Positions 36,317 to 47,965 of a stretch of DNA of 64,000 nucleotides are shown here, one piece after another (the first letter of the stretch is position 1; each line of letters begins with the position of its first letter). Under the pieces are notes generated by a model, which worked only from the letters and a program-made list of their open reading frames with translations, was not told the origin of the DNA and made no database searches. The stretch comes from Neofusicoccum parvum. Its lineage: Eukaryota; Ascomycota; Dothideomycetes; Botryosphaeriales; Botryosphaeriaceae. A program made the translations under genes and the position numbers. The stretch spans positions 1,116,001 to 1,180,000 of the forward strand of contig CP087211.1 in the NCBI GenBank assembly GCA_020912385.1. The letters are read 5' to 3'.

Positions 36317-37094
36317 ATGTCTTCGACAATTGTCGGCTCGGCAGACAGTCAGTCTCCGATCTACTTCTGGCGCGAATATGACGAGCCGTATGGATTCCTG
36401 TCTCAATGGTACGATTGCGCATTCGAGCACGAGAGTGTCAGGTACCACAGCGCCGAGATGTGGATGATGGTACAGAAAGCGAAGCTCTTTGGGGACGAGG
36501 TGCGTGACCGAGCAACCCCGGCGTCTCCCGCGCCCCATCAACTCTGTTCTGCCACCCCTGTCTTCGTGTTACTGTCTGAGGCGGATTGTATTGATGGTCG
36601 TGTTGGTATCTATAGGAGATCGCACAGTCCATGCTTCGAGCGAAGACTCCTAAAGAACACAAGTCACTCGGACGGAAGGTCCGGAATTTCGAACACAAGC
36701 TGTGGGACGAGAGTAAGCATTTTGCGGCAAACCTGCATGCCTCCTTGATACTGAAGCTTTCGCGCTATTGAAGACAAGTTCCGCATAGTTGAAGAAGGCA
36801 ATTGGTGGAAATTTACAAAGAGCAAGGAGAATGCCCAATTGAAGGATTTCCTGCTGGCAACAGGTGATAGGGAGCTTGTCGAAGTGAGTCATGATGATGA
36901 CGCCGCTGCCTTGTCACAACTGCCGATTACTGACTGGATTGCAGGCCTCACCGTACGACAGGATATGGGGCATTGGATTCAACCGCAACTGTGCAGAAGA
37001 GAATCGGGATGACTGGGGAGAGAATCTTCTCGGCAAAGCCATCATGAATGTTCGAAAGCGTCTGAGGGAGCAGCAAAGCGCTTCACAGACGTAG
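36317..37094 (+). CDS. NADAR-family protein (DUF1768, YbiA-like N-glycosidase fold)
   Basis: Four exons (36317-36499, 36616-36712, 36774-36883, 36945-37094) give 179 aa, a complete single-domain NADAR protein. Family marks are IYFWREYDEPYGFLSQWYDC at the start; the YHSAEMWMMVQKAKLFGD helix; AKTPKEHKSLGRKV; the ATGDRELVEASPYDRIWGIG segment (Asp, Trp and Gly conserved); and NLLGKAIMNVRKRLRE at the end. NADAR proteins act on N-glycosidic bonds. Bacterial YbiA works on riboflavin-pathway intermediates, and some NADAR proteins reverse ADP-ribosylation of guanine. The fungal substrate is unknown. Exon 3 uses an unremarkable acceptor (attgaag), but the joint restores the conserved EGNWWKF region. 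The neighbours are the orphan gene upstream and Rex2 convergently downstream. Confidence 0.9.
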
Positions 37095-37220
37095 ATAGCA
37101 GAGCGTGGTCGCCAAAAATGGGTACCAAGTGGCACCACCAAGGCAGCGCCTAAGAGGACATCACTTATGGTCGCCAAGAATGATATGTGGAGCATACATG
37201 CCCCTCTCCTGACATGCCAC

Positions 37221-37870
37221 TCACGATGCTTTCTCGGGTTCCGGTAGTTTGCTAGGCCTGAAAAAGATGTCCCGGTAGAATTTTGCCTCCGCAATGCTCT
37301 CCACAATGTCCGCGCGTGCTTCGTGCAGACCCCTCTTCTGTGGCGACTTCTTCAAGATTTCCTCAGGCGCCCAACGCCTTGCTGCCTCCTTTATAGCGCT
37401 GACATCCAGTATACGGTGGTGAAGATGCTTGATCAAGGCGCTGTACGGGGGCTTTCGCAGGAAGGTCTTGTCTGCGTGGACGGTGTTGCCGGCGAGGAGT
37501 GCCTTGCGGGGCTGCGGCGCGTATTTCTTTACGTACTCCAACAGGCCCTCGGCAGCTTGCTCATGGGTGGTGGTGGAGGCGATGGCGGCGGCCGTCAGCC
37601 CCGAGAGGGCGTGGTGTTTTGTGCACCAGTCATCCATCTCGTCAAGCCTGGACTTGTCGTGGTGGATTATGGCCTCGTAGCCTTGGTCGTCGAGGAGGTT
37701 CAGGTCGTAGTCGGTGACAAAGCATGCGATGGAGAGAATCGACTCGGTCTCGGCATCCAGACCAGTCATCTGGCGGGACTTAGTTGGCGGGAGCGAAAGA
37801 TGGAGAGCTTTACAGGGCGTACCTCGCAGTCGATCCAGACCAGCGGTTCGCGGGACACCTGCTCGGGCAT
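37221..37870 (-). CDS. REX2: Oligoribonuclease Rex2 (DEDDh 3'-5' exoribonuclease)
   Basis: Two exons on the minus strand (37870-37823 and 37769-37221) encode 198 aa, normal for oligoribonucleases. The intron splits the first catalytic motif WIDCE/MTGLD, and splicing rejoins it exactly. Exo II lies near HHRILDVSAIKEAARRW and exo III is HEARADIVESIAEAKFY, with the catalytic His and Asp. These enzymes remove the last nucleotides from short RNAs; the fungal form acts mainly in mitochondria. No obvious presequence is visible here. Its start codon is 359 bp from that of POL1 on the other strand. It is convergent with the NADAR gene, with only 126 bp between the stops. Confidence 0.93.
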
Positions 37871-38229
37871 TCTGGCAGCGCTAGACTTTGGAAGAGGAGT
37901 GGTGAAGAGGAGTGGTGAGGAAGGCGCACAGGATCGGTGCTGTGGTGGTGGGGTGGAAACAAAATGGCGGGCCTCTGGTTGGCAGACGTCACGAATCCCT
38001 GCAATGCGCGTAAAGTGGATGGTCGCGTCTCGGGCTTGGCGCGACGCGTCGCGCGGTGCCGCGGGCCTCTCTCGCGACGCCTCTCGGTCAACCCGCCCTC
38101 CCGCTCCACCAAACACAACCCGGGCCCCACAACCATCCATATCCTCGTCTTTCGCGTCGCTGCGCCCTCTCGTATGCCGCGGTCCCGAGGGCGGTCTTAG
38201 TCTTCATTGCCACGCACCGTTCTCCCAAG
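37871..38229. promoter_or_regulatory. Shared divergent promoter REX2 / POL1 with ACGCGT core
   Basis: This 359-bp region lies between two divergent start codons. An ACGCGT hexamer (MCB core) at 38044-38049 lies in the perfect palindrome gcgacgcgtcgc (38041-38052), 181 bases before the POL1 ATG. In yeasts this element brings DNA polymerase genes under G1/S control by MBF. Here the function is inferred. Confidence 0.45.
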
Positions 38230-41200
38230 ATGTCGTCAAGAGCCGCACGCTTGGCCGAGCTACGCGCTCTCAGAGCCGCAGGAAAGACCCGTCTCGACAG
38301 CTACCAGGTCGAGGAGGAGAAGCAGCTGTACGAGGAAGTTGACGAGGAGGGATACAAGAAGGTTGTCCGCAGCCGTCTGGACCAGGATGACTTCGTCGTC
38401 GACGACAATGGCGAGGGCTATGCCGACGATGGCAGAGAAGACTGGGATACAGAACGCCTGCCACAGTACGACAGCGAAAGCGACGAAGGACAGCCGCTGA
38501 GAGGCAAAGCTGGTGTGCCTTTCTCCGCCGCATTTGCTTCGGTCTATTCTGCTGACGCGACTTCACAGCCAAGAGGAAACGCGAAGAAGATCGCGAGAAG
38601 AAAGAAAAGGCCAAGAACGGCATTAACAAGTACTTCAGCGCACAGGCAGCCAGTGCTGCCCCCAAACCCAAAGTGAGCTCCATCTATTTTTCAACGATGA
38701 TACAGCGCCATTGACTCTGTCCCAGCCCGTGAAAACGGCCGAAGATGAAGCTTTCCTGGCCGATCTTTTGGGTGAAGTCGACGCGAATGTCCCCAGCCGC
38801 CCTCGTATGAAGCCCGTCAAGTCCGAGACTCGACGGAAGACGCGTGTGCTCTCCCCTCCTCTCGAAGACGCCAAACCCAAGTCGCGTCAAACCGATGACC
38901 CTAGTGTCATGGCCGATACCCCGCCAGCCGCAAGCGCATTGGACGAAGACAACTACATACCGCAAATGGAGGACGATGTCATGATGAGCGATCCGCCGCT
39001 GCCCTCTTCTCCGGTGACAAAAGCTGTTGAGCGGAAGTTCTCTCAGGTCAACGTTAAAGCCGAAGAGGAAGAGGATGACGATCTCATGGAGGTCGAGCAA
39101 GCTGTCGGCCATTCTGGTATACGTACCGCCGGTGTTAACATGACCGGCAGTAGGCCTGCCCCTAAGATCAAGAAGCAGGATTCATATCCTACCCCGGATA
39201 GCTCATCACCAGTGCGGCCACCGCCTGATTCATCAGTAAACCCTGAGAGTTGGATCAATGCCACCAGCAAATTGAATATTGTCAGCAGTCCAGCTGTGGA
39301 CAATACGCCCGCGATCGGCAAGCTCAAGCCCGAGTGCGCCGTGGAGGAAGACGGCAGTCTCAACTTCTTCTGGCTTGACTATACCGAGGTCAACGGCAGC
39401 CTTTGCCTTTTCGGAAAAGTCAAGGATAAGACCACTGGAAACTTTGTCAGTTGCTTTGTCAAGGTCGACAACATTCTTCGCAAGCTTTACTTCCTGCCCC
39501 GCGAGTACCGCCAGAGACATGGTCGTGACACCGGAGAAGAGGTGGGTATGGGCGAGGTCTACGAGGAGGTCGACGCTTTGATGTCGAGATTCCGTGTGAA
39601 CATGCACAAGATCAAGCCTTGCACCCGGAAATACGCCTTCGAGCTGCCCGACATTCCCAAGGAAGCAGAATATCTCAAGTTGCTTTACCCGTACGATAAG
39701 CCAGCTCTTCCCACAGACCTGAAAGGAGAGACTTTCTCTCATGTTTTCGGCACTACGACGGCACTGTTCGAACAGTTCGTGCTCTGGAAGAACATTATGG
39801 GCCCATGCTGGCTGAAGATAGATGGCGCAAATTTCACCGCCCTCAAGAACGCCTCTTGGTGCAAGCTTGAGGCTCTGGTGGAAAGGCCGGTCGGCATCAC
39901 TCCTCTCGGCGAAACCGACAATCTCGAGGCTCCTCCACTTACGGTCATGAGCATTGCTCTCAGAACGACATTCAACGCGAAAGACAACAAGCAGGAGATC
40001 TTGATGGCCAGTGCTCGAATTTACGAAAATATCTCTCTGACCGACACCACTCCAGCGGATAAGCTGCCCAGCAAGATGTTCACGATCATGCGGCCAAATG
40101 GCGACTCCTACCCCACTGGCTTCAAGCTCGAAGCCGAGAAGCACGTTGGTACCATAAAGATGGAGAGAAACGAGCAATCACTTCTTAGCATGTTCATGGC
40201 CATTCTTGGCAAGATGGATCCTGACGTTTTGATGGGTCATCGCTTGGAAGATGTCGACTACAGCATCCTCCTCAACCGCCTGCGTGAGAAGAAGACTCCC
40301 GGCTGGCACAGGATCGGACGTCTCAGGAGAAGCGATTGGCCCAAGAACATGGGGAAGGGAAGCGGCAGCTTCTTCGCTGAGCGGCAGATTGCTGCTGGCC
40401 GCTTGCTCTGTGATCTGGCCAACGATCTTGGCAAGTCCCTGATGACGAAGTGTCAGTCTTGGAGCTTGAACGAAATGTGCGAGCTGGTTCTGGGTGAAGG
40501 CAAGGTCCGCCAGGATATCGACAACGAGACAGCCCTGAAGACCTGGGCAACGAAGCGCGAGGGTTTGATGAACTACGTCAGGCACTGCGAGGCTGATACC
40601 TTCTTCATCGCTGCCATTGCGTTGAAAGTCCAGATGCTTCCTTTGACAAAGGTCCTCACCAACCTTGCTGGTAACTCATGGGGCCGCACGCTCAGCGGAA
40701 CTAGAGCGGAGCGTAACGAGTACATTTTGCTCCACGAGTTCCACCGAAATAAGTACATTTGCCCCGACAAGGTCTTTGGTAAGGGCAACAAGAAGTTCAG
40801 CGAGGAAACAGCGGAAGGAGAAGAGGGCGCAGATGCCAAGAAGAAGGACAAGTACAAGGGTGGTCTCGTCTTCGAGCCCGAGAAGGGTCTCTACGATCGT
40901 TTCATCCTTGTCATGGACTTCAACTCTTTGTATCCCAGCATCATCCAGGAGTTCAACATCTGCTTCACCACCGTCGAGAGGTCTGAAATCAGCGAGGAAG
41001 ACGAAAAAGTCCCCGAGGTTCCGGCAGCATCACAGGAACAAGGCATCCTTCCCAGACTCATCGCCACGCTTGTCAACCGGAGAAGAGAAGTCAAGAAGCT
41101 GATGAAGGCGCCGTCGGCATCAAAAGATCAGCTTGCCACCTGGGATATCAAGCAGATGGCCCTGAAACTTACCGCCAACTCCATGTACGGTTGTCTTGGA

Positions 41201-42789
41201 TACACCAGGTCTCGTTTCTACGCCCGGCCACTTGCTATGCTCACGACTTTCAAGGGCCGTGAAATCTTGCGCAGGACCAAGGACTTGGCAGAGGAAAAGA
41301 TGCTTCGCGTTATCTACGGTGACACGGACTCGGTCATGATCAACACTAACATGGACAACATGCAGGACGCATTCAAAGTTGGGAATGAGTTCAAGAGGGA
41401 TGTCAACGATAGCTACAAGCTCCTCGAGATCGACATCGACAACGTTTTCCGCCGTTTGCTCCTGCACGCCAAGAAGAAGTATGCAGCCATTAACATGATC
41501 CAAGTGGATGGCAAGTGGACGGAGAAGCTCGAGGTCAAGGGTCTCGACATGCGACGCAGAGAGTACTGTGCCTTGTCCAAGGAGACCTCGTCGAAACTCC
41601 TCAACTTCCTGCTCTCTGGAGAAGACCCGGAGACAGTCGTAGAGAAGATCCACGAGTACCTCCGCGAGCTAGCGGCCAACATGCGAGACTTCAAGATGCC
41701 TGCCCAGAAGTATACCATCTTCACCCAGCTGGGCAAGGATCCCAAGGAATATCCCAATGCCAATAGCATGCCCTCTGTCCAGGTGGCACTTCGTCAGATG
41801 GCAAAAGGCAAGCACGTCAAGGCTAAGGACGTCATGTCCTTCATCATCACAGGCGAGAGCGGTGGGTCTGCCGAGACCGCCGCGAAGAATGCCTACACGC
41901 TTGAGGATGTGTTGAAATCCGACTCCGGCCTTAAGCCTGGTAAGCCATTTATCTCACCTTGGTCTCTGAGAACGCATGGCTGACACTCACAGACATCGAC
42001 TACTATCTCCACAAGCAAATTCTGCCACCCGTTGAGCGTCTCTGTGCACCAATCGCTGGCACCAATGTGACTCGCCTCGCGGAGTGTCTCGGCCTCGACA
42101 CATCCAAGTATCGTGTCAGCACCGTATCTGCCAACTCTCAGGATGTCGAGATCCATCCCCTAGAATCTCAAATCCCCGACGAAGTCCGTTTCAAGGATTC
42201 TCTCCCTCTCCACCTCCGCTGTCCGTCTTGCAAGCACCAATCGCCTTTCCGTGGTCTCGCCAAGACACCCGAGATGGTTTCGCATGACGGCCTGGTGTGC
42301 ACCAACGCCTCGTGTGGACGTGTTATTTCGACACTGTCCGTCGCCTCGCAGCTCGAAGCGCAGATCCGTCAGCACACAGCACGCTACTACGCCGGCTGGC
42401 TTGTATGCGACGACCCCGCGTGCGGTGCGCGCACCCGTCAGATGAGTGTCTATGGCCACCGCTGCTTGGGCCCTCAAGGTCGTGGCCTCGGCTGTGCTGG
42501 TCGCATGAACTACGAGTTTGGCGACAAGGCTATGTATAACCAGCTGTTATATCTGCAGAGCCTGTTTGATGCTGACAAGGCGAAGTCGGCGATCAAGAAG
42601 GAACGCGGTATGGGGAAGGGCGTCACCGGTGAGATCGAGGAGAAGGTGACGGTGCTGGCGGATATTAACAGGGAGAGGTTTGAGACATGGAAGGATGTTG
42701 TCAAGTCATATCTGGATCGGAATGGACGGCAGTGGGTGCAGATGGACAGCCTGTTCGCGTTTGCGCTCAAGGCAACTGCTTCGTCGTGA
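38230..42789 (+). CDS. POL1: DNA polymerase alpha catalytic subunit (Pol1)
   Basis: Four exons (38230-38512, 38569-38672, 38726-41939, 41993-42789) encode 1465 aa, the expected length. The N-terminal region begins with RAARLAELRALRAAGKTRLD and contains AEDEAFLADLLGEVD, typical of the Pol-alpha N-terminal domain. Family-B polymerase motifs follow: region II DFNSLYPSIIQEFN near residue 860; region III KLTANSMYGCLGYTRSRFYA; and region I YGDTDSVMI near 992, holding the catalytic Asp pair. The C-terminus has Cys clusters (CPSCK, CTNASC, CDDPACG, CAGR) that form the zinc and B-subunit binding domain. Pol1 extends RNA primers from primase at origins and on the lagging strand in the nucleus. The internal exonuclease domain is inactive in this family. 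The family call is certain. Confidence 0.97.
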
Positions 42790-45064
42790 AGGGGGAATTG
42801 ATGAACAGAGAGGACATGGGCGGTCAGGTAATGATACTCGGATGTCGGACATTTTGGACAGCACAATACCGGCTTGGCGTTTGGGCACATTGGATGTGGC
42901 GTTGTTCAGTAGTCTCGTTATTTACGCTTTGACCTGTATGATTCGGCAGCTCTTTCACCACGTGTGCCCTCCGTAAGAGATATGCGCTAGCACCGCAACT
43001 GACAGTGGCGTAATCATGCGGGATTATACCTCAAAGGCTTGTTTGTGTGTGCTTCTTATCTCGCTCGAGTCGACTCGTGCAAAGAGCAAAGCGCGGCTAT
43101 TCAAAATCTGATACCGTCAACCACTCCCAGTATTTTCGGCATCTTCGGCATTTCCCACCCTCCAAGACACTTTCCACTTGATCGGGTAGATCTAGACCAC
43201 TATGCCATGGCGTTCGCCAAGCCCAGTTGCTCCATGTTACACATCGCATCCGGAGGCCGGCTGGACGTTGGGATGGATTGCTTGATGAATTCGGGTCTTC
43301 TAACGTTGTCGTTCGTCACCTCACTCGAAGATCGACCTCTGGATGACCGGTTCAACAATGAGCCGACGCGGTCCGGGTATACAGATAGCCACGCCTTCGC
43401 GCTCACTCCAGGCTATGCCCCAGTTTCCTCGTTTTTTGAAGCGTGGCTGCGGAGAAGAACAAGTCACGGATCACGCTCAAAATCCCGCAGGTGAATCCAT
43501 TCCTCCCCCACCGTGTCACGGCAGGGCAGGATCATACTTTACTCTGACGCGTTTCCCATGGCTCGAAGATGGCCTCATTATTGCTCGCCCCATCTCTCGT
43601 ATTACGGGCCGCTGACGCGCCTCGCCAATCTTTCGCCCAGCAGTTCATCCAGGTTATTGATTTTTTTTATTTTTTATTTTTGGTTCTATTTCCGCGCGGT
43701 GGCTTGGAGCTACCAGGAAAGCCTGACTCTCATGTACTGTACAGCCGCCACAATCAGGCAATACTCCCAAATGCCGGGCCCAGCCCACCGGAATTTCGCG
43801 GCACTTCTTCTTTTTTTTTCCCCCCCTTGTTCTTTTTCTCCTCCTCCTCTGGACGAACACCGCCTACCTGTATGCAGGCTGAACGTGTGGCCGCGCCTGT
43901 TCTGACCCGGGTGGTTTATCCAGTCTGATTATTCACGTCACTTTTCTTTCTTTTTTTTCTTACTGACGACGGCTCCGCCTGCACGCACGCGTCACACGCG
44001 ACGGCGTACTGTCCCGAAACGCACGGAAGACGTGGCTCGACGTACGTGTATGCAATAGACAAGCAAAGGTCATGGGGGTTGACCTTGGAAGTAAAGGGAA
44101 GATCTCGTGTTTTCTCCTAGCCTCGCAGTCCGCACTAGACCCGTTGCGCACGACGGATCCTTTTCTTTCTTTTTCTTATTCCCGTTTCTCTGGGAAGGGA
44201 AGGGGGTGGTTTTTCCTCTGGGTCGCTTTGAGGCGCTTCGTTCAGCCGGCCGGCCGGCCGGTGAAGGGAGGGAAAAAACTCACTTGAGGGCAGGAAAGGG
44301 CTGGCCGAGGTGGGTGGGTGGGTGTGCCGTGCATGCATGCATGTGCAGGGCACGTAGGCCGGCAACTCCATCAGCCGCGCTTGGCGTACCCGGCAAATTC
44401 TACTAGCTCGGGACGTGATGATCGGGAGGGGGTGTGTGTGTGCAGCGTTGCTGACATGCAGACCGTGCGTGCCGTGCTGGATGACGTGGATATTCTCCGG
44501 CTTGCGTTCTGATTAGACGGTCGGGAAGGAATGGAGATTCCCGAACGGCGCGAACATGTATACGTGCCGATGCCCTATGGACATGGTTCGGAAGACGCGC
44601 TTCGGATATGTGGAGGGATGGGATGGGATGTGTGGGGGACGCTGGAGGGCTCGGCGACAGCAACAGAAGCATCACACGGCCGGGCCGGCGTCGCGCGGAC
44701 TGTCCGTCCGGGTTGGCCGGTCGCTCGTATACAAGACAATCTCTTGCCGCTTGCGGGCATTGATGGACGGCGGGACGTGACCTTCGGGTGATGGTGAGAT
44801 CGGATATAAGCAAGAGACCAGAAAACGGCATCCAATTTTTCCCAATTAATGCGACGATAATCGACACGCGCTATCGGTTTTTCTACAGGCTGTGGGGGTA
44901 TAGACTAAACGCTCATGGACAAGGGCAAAGTAGCAGGCCTCGAGGGGCGGGAGTGCAGTTCAGCCAGGCACACAATTCACGGCAGGGAACAAGCCCCGAA
45001 AGCATCGATCCCGAGCATCAAGAAGAGCACTCTCCGCTCCATCACATCAACGGCTGCTGCCGCT
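42790..45064. other. Intergenic (2.3 kb) with G-rich and CCGG-repeat patch
   Basis: I recognise no gene on either strand. Short frames such as 43039-43494 have no family character. T-rich runs lie at about 43657-43680 and 43808-43855. Around 44190-44345 there are closely spaced G-runs, a (CCGG)n palindromic repeat (44245-44261), GGGT repeats and a gcatgcatgcat alternation. Confidence 0.55.
44245..44261. repeat. (CCGG)n self-complementary repeat
   Basis: About four perfect CCGG units in a row form a self-complementary block in the convergent gap between POL1 and the sugar transporter. Confidence 0.85.
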
Positions 45065-47470
45065 TCAGGCGTAATCGTGCTTGGCGTTCTCGTTGGCCAC
45101 CTCGACCGTGTCGGATCCGCCGTCCTCGGGCTGCGGCAGCCGGGGCTGCTCGGCCCACTTGCGGGCGGGGATACCCTGTTCAACGCGTCGGTCAGCCACA
45201 CGCTCAGGCCTTCGCGCTCAGGGGAGGAGAGCCCCACCTTCATGAAGAAATCGTTGATCTCCTCCATCGTCCGGCCCGTCACCTCGCCCACGCAGAACCA
45301 CACGTACGCCAGCGACACGAAGCAGAGCCCCGTGTAGACAAAGCCCGTCTTCGGCCCCAGGTCGGCCGAGTAGTACAGGTAGGGCAGGGTGAAGACCGTC
45401 ACCCACACGGTGACCCAGAAGCAGGCCACGGCGATGGCGTAGATCTTGTTGCGGTTGCGGCCGACGGCCATTTCGGACGCCTGTTGCAAGGGTCAGCCAC
45501 CCGGCACGGCGGCAGGGGGGGAGGGGCGCCATGATTGGCGGGGAGAGCTCACGATGGTCCAGCCAAGCGGCCCCCAGGCGAAGTTGAAGGCGGTGATCTC
45601 GATAATGACGAAGCTAATGATCACCTTGCCGAACGTCTTGGACACGTCGCCGCCGGGGATGCCCAGGCAGCCGACGATGAAGATGGAGATGGTCATGATC
45701 ACGGTGGTGATGAGCAGCAGCGGGCGGCGGGGGATCTTGTTCGCGCACAGCACGGCGGCGAAGACGACCACGACCTGGATGATGAACACGATCAGGGTCA
45801 TGAGGAAGGGGTCCTCGAGGCCGATGGCCTTGGAGAAGACGGTGCCGAAGTAGTAGAACCACTGGATGCCGTTGATCTGCTGGGCGATCAGGGCGCCGGC
45901 CGAGTAGACGACCTTGCGGCGCTCGATGGGGTCGCGCACGAGATCGGCCCACGACGAGTCCCTGCTCAGGGCAGCCTCGTCGTCGAGGTCCTTCTGCAGG
46001 GCCTGCACGTCGCGCTGGGGCGAGTAGGCCTTGTCCTCGCGGTGGATCAGGCGCAGGGCGGCGTCGCAGCTGTCGTGCCGGCCCTTGCGCAGCAGCCAGC
46101 GCGGCGACTCGGGCACCCACCACCAGAAGGCCAGCACCAGCAGCGGGAAGACCAGCTGCACGGCCATGGGCACGCGGTAGGCGGCCGTGGTGCGCAGCGA
46201 CTCGGTGCCGCGGTTGATGGCGGCGGCCACGATCTGCGACACGGACAGCGTGAGCTGCCAGCACATGAGCAGCGGGCCGCGGATGTGCGTGGGCGCGACT
46301 TCCTGCGGGACACGGGTGCGGTCAGCTCATCGTCGCCCGTCTGCGCACTGCGCAGTGTTGTGTAGTTGCTGGCGCGCGCTTCGGCCTAGCCGCCGACGGC
46401 GGCAGCGAGCAGAGGGACGCAGAGCGCGCGTCGCCCGCAGCCGGCCGGCCGTCGGATGGCTCTCGGGCTTGGTATGCTCGCCTGCGCGGCCGGCGTGGAG
46501 ACGCCCGTCGAGAGCCGCCTTCGCGCGAGCCAGCGCAGACACCACGCTGCCTCGCCCGTCTCGCGCATCTCCCGTGTTCGCAGCATGCGCGCTTCCCGCG
46601 GACGACGTCTGGGGCCCGGGAGCTCTGGCCACGCGGCGGGCACCCGACGCCGAAGGATTGCGCCGACAGGCACTGCCGTCCGCTGCCCGCTGCCCGCTGC
46701 CCGCTGCCCGCTGCCCGCTGCCCGCTGCCAGGGCCCCGTCCGTCCGCGGTGCGCGGCGCGGCGCTGCGATTGGCGTGGTCGACGCGGTCCGTCTGCCCGG
46801 CGGGCTCTGCGCGGCTGTTTCTGCCTGCCAATTGCGGCTCTGGACCAAGGAAACGACGGGGAGAGGCAACAGAAAGGCCGGCACTTACGCCAATGTACAG
46901 CGGCGACGTCGACGAGAAGGCGCCCACGCCGTAGCCTAGGATGACGCGCCCGCCGATGATGTAGGCGTGGCTGTGGTCGGTGGCCAGCTGCAGCACCACG
47001 CCGACGATGACGGTCGCGGCGCCGATGAGGAACACGCCCTTGCGGCCGAGGAAGTCATTCAACGGGGCCGCCGTCAGGGATCCCACCAGCTCGCCCACGT
47101 TGATCATCGAGGTCATGACCGACAGGTCCGACGCCTTGATCTCGTACCCCGAGCCGTCCGCCTTCGGCGTGCCGAAGTGCTCGATGAAGATGTCCATCGC
47201 CGACACGCCCGTGAAGTACACGCCTACGCATCGCACAACCGCCCGTGTGAGCAAGCCCCGTTCTCAATTGTGGTGGTGAGGTCCGACGGCCCGCCGCGTG
47301 CTAGTTTTTCGAGAGCCACAATAAAAAGAAAAGCGCGGCGGGAGAGGCGGCGGCGCGGGCGGAGCGAGTCGGGGGAAGGGCCTTAACGTACCATCGTAGC
47401 CGTACAAGCACGCCCCGAGGGCCGCGAAGGCGCAGAACAGCCACGCGTACGGGTGCTCGAGACGGCCCAT
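45065..47470 (-). CDS. MFS sugar transporter (12-TM, sugar porter family)
   Basis: Five exons on the minus strand: 47470-47392, 47223-46889, 46302-45553, 45480-45238 and 45175-45065. They encode 505 aa with about twelve hydrophobic segments. Sugar-porter marks are CLYGYDG in TM1; NDFLGRKGVFLIGAA between TM2 and TM3; GRVILGYGVG; EVAPTHIRGPLLM; PESPRWLLRKGR before the central loop; QQINGIQWFYYF; and GEVTGRTMEEIN followed by GIPARKW at the end. Members import hexoses, disaccharides or related polyols by proton symport at the plasma membrane. The last intron (62 bp) is needed to reach the family's PARKW tail; reading through would give an unrelated C-terminus. Intron 2 is 586 bp, very long for this genome. 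The gene is divergent to a GH32-like hydrolase. Confidence 0.92.
46680..46729. repeat. Tandem repeat, 7-bp unit CCCGCTG, about 7 copies, inside an intron
   Basis: Seven near-perfect head-to-tail copies of a GC-rich 7-base unit lie within the 586-bp intron of the MFS transporter. Confidence 0.88.
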
Positions 47471-47965
47471 TGCGAAGGATCGGGAGGAGGAAGGTGGTAC
47501 AAGCAGCGAAGCGAGCGAAACGGACGATGAGGAGGCGCGGCGGCGGACGGCGGACAGTCGCCAGTGAAGAGCCGCTCGGAAGGGGGAATCAAGCTCGCGG
47601 GCGTCGAGTCGCACGCCAGGCAAAAAGCCTTATATCAAACGGCCAGCGAGCGCTCTGCGTCTGGGGAACCTGGAGTCTCCGCGTGCGTGAGGTTCCTTAG
47701 TGCTCCTGGCGCGGCGGCAGGCGACCCTGATGTGCGGCCACCGACCAGGGAGAGCCTGGTGCGGACGCCTGGCCTAGCCCGTTGCATCGCGCGCGCTGCC
47801 GTCGGCCGGCTGTGGCGTCGACTGGGCCACGGCCGGCCGGCCCTCGAGCGGCAGGCGGTCGACGCCGCGCCAGGCCGGGCGCCCATGACTCGGGCGCGGC
47901 TGCCCTCCATCGTGGGCTTATGGTCGAATTACTATATCACCACGGCCGTCGTCGCCTGCCAGGAA
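47471..47965. promoter_or_regulatory. Shared divergent promoter, MFS transporter / GH32-like gene
   Basis: This is a 495-bp stretch between two divergent start codons. A TATA-like GATATAA on the minus strand (47630-47636) lies about 160 bases before the transporter ATG. CTGGGG at 47661 fits the CreA consensus SYGGRG, but such matches are frequent by chance in GC-rich DNA. A GGCCGGCCGGCC palindrome lies at 47831-47842. The shared promoter suggests joint control of uptake and hydrolysis. Confidence 0.4.

Noticed and set aside
45176..45237. Read-through of the last MFS intron, giving a different C-terminus
   Set aside because: Splicing at AAG/gtgggg...acag restores the family's PARKW tail; read-through gives unrelated low-complexity sequence.
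45535..46365. 276-aa plus-strand frame rich in Gly, Asp and His
   Set aside because: It mirrors the third exon of the MFS transporter; the composition is typical of an antisense shadow.
47564..47965. 134-codon upstream extension of the GH32-like frame
   Set aside because: It runs through the divergent promoter, is Arg/Ala-rich and adds no GH32 motif.
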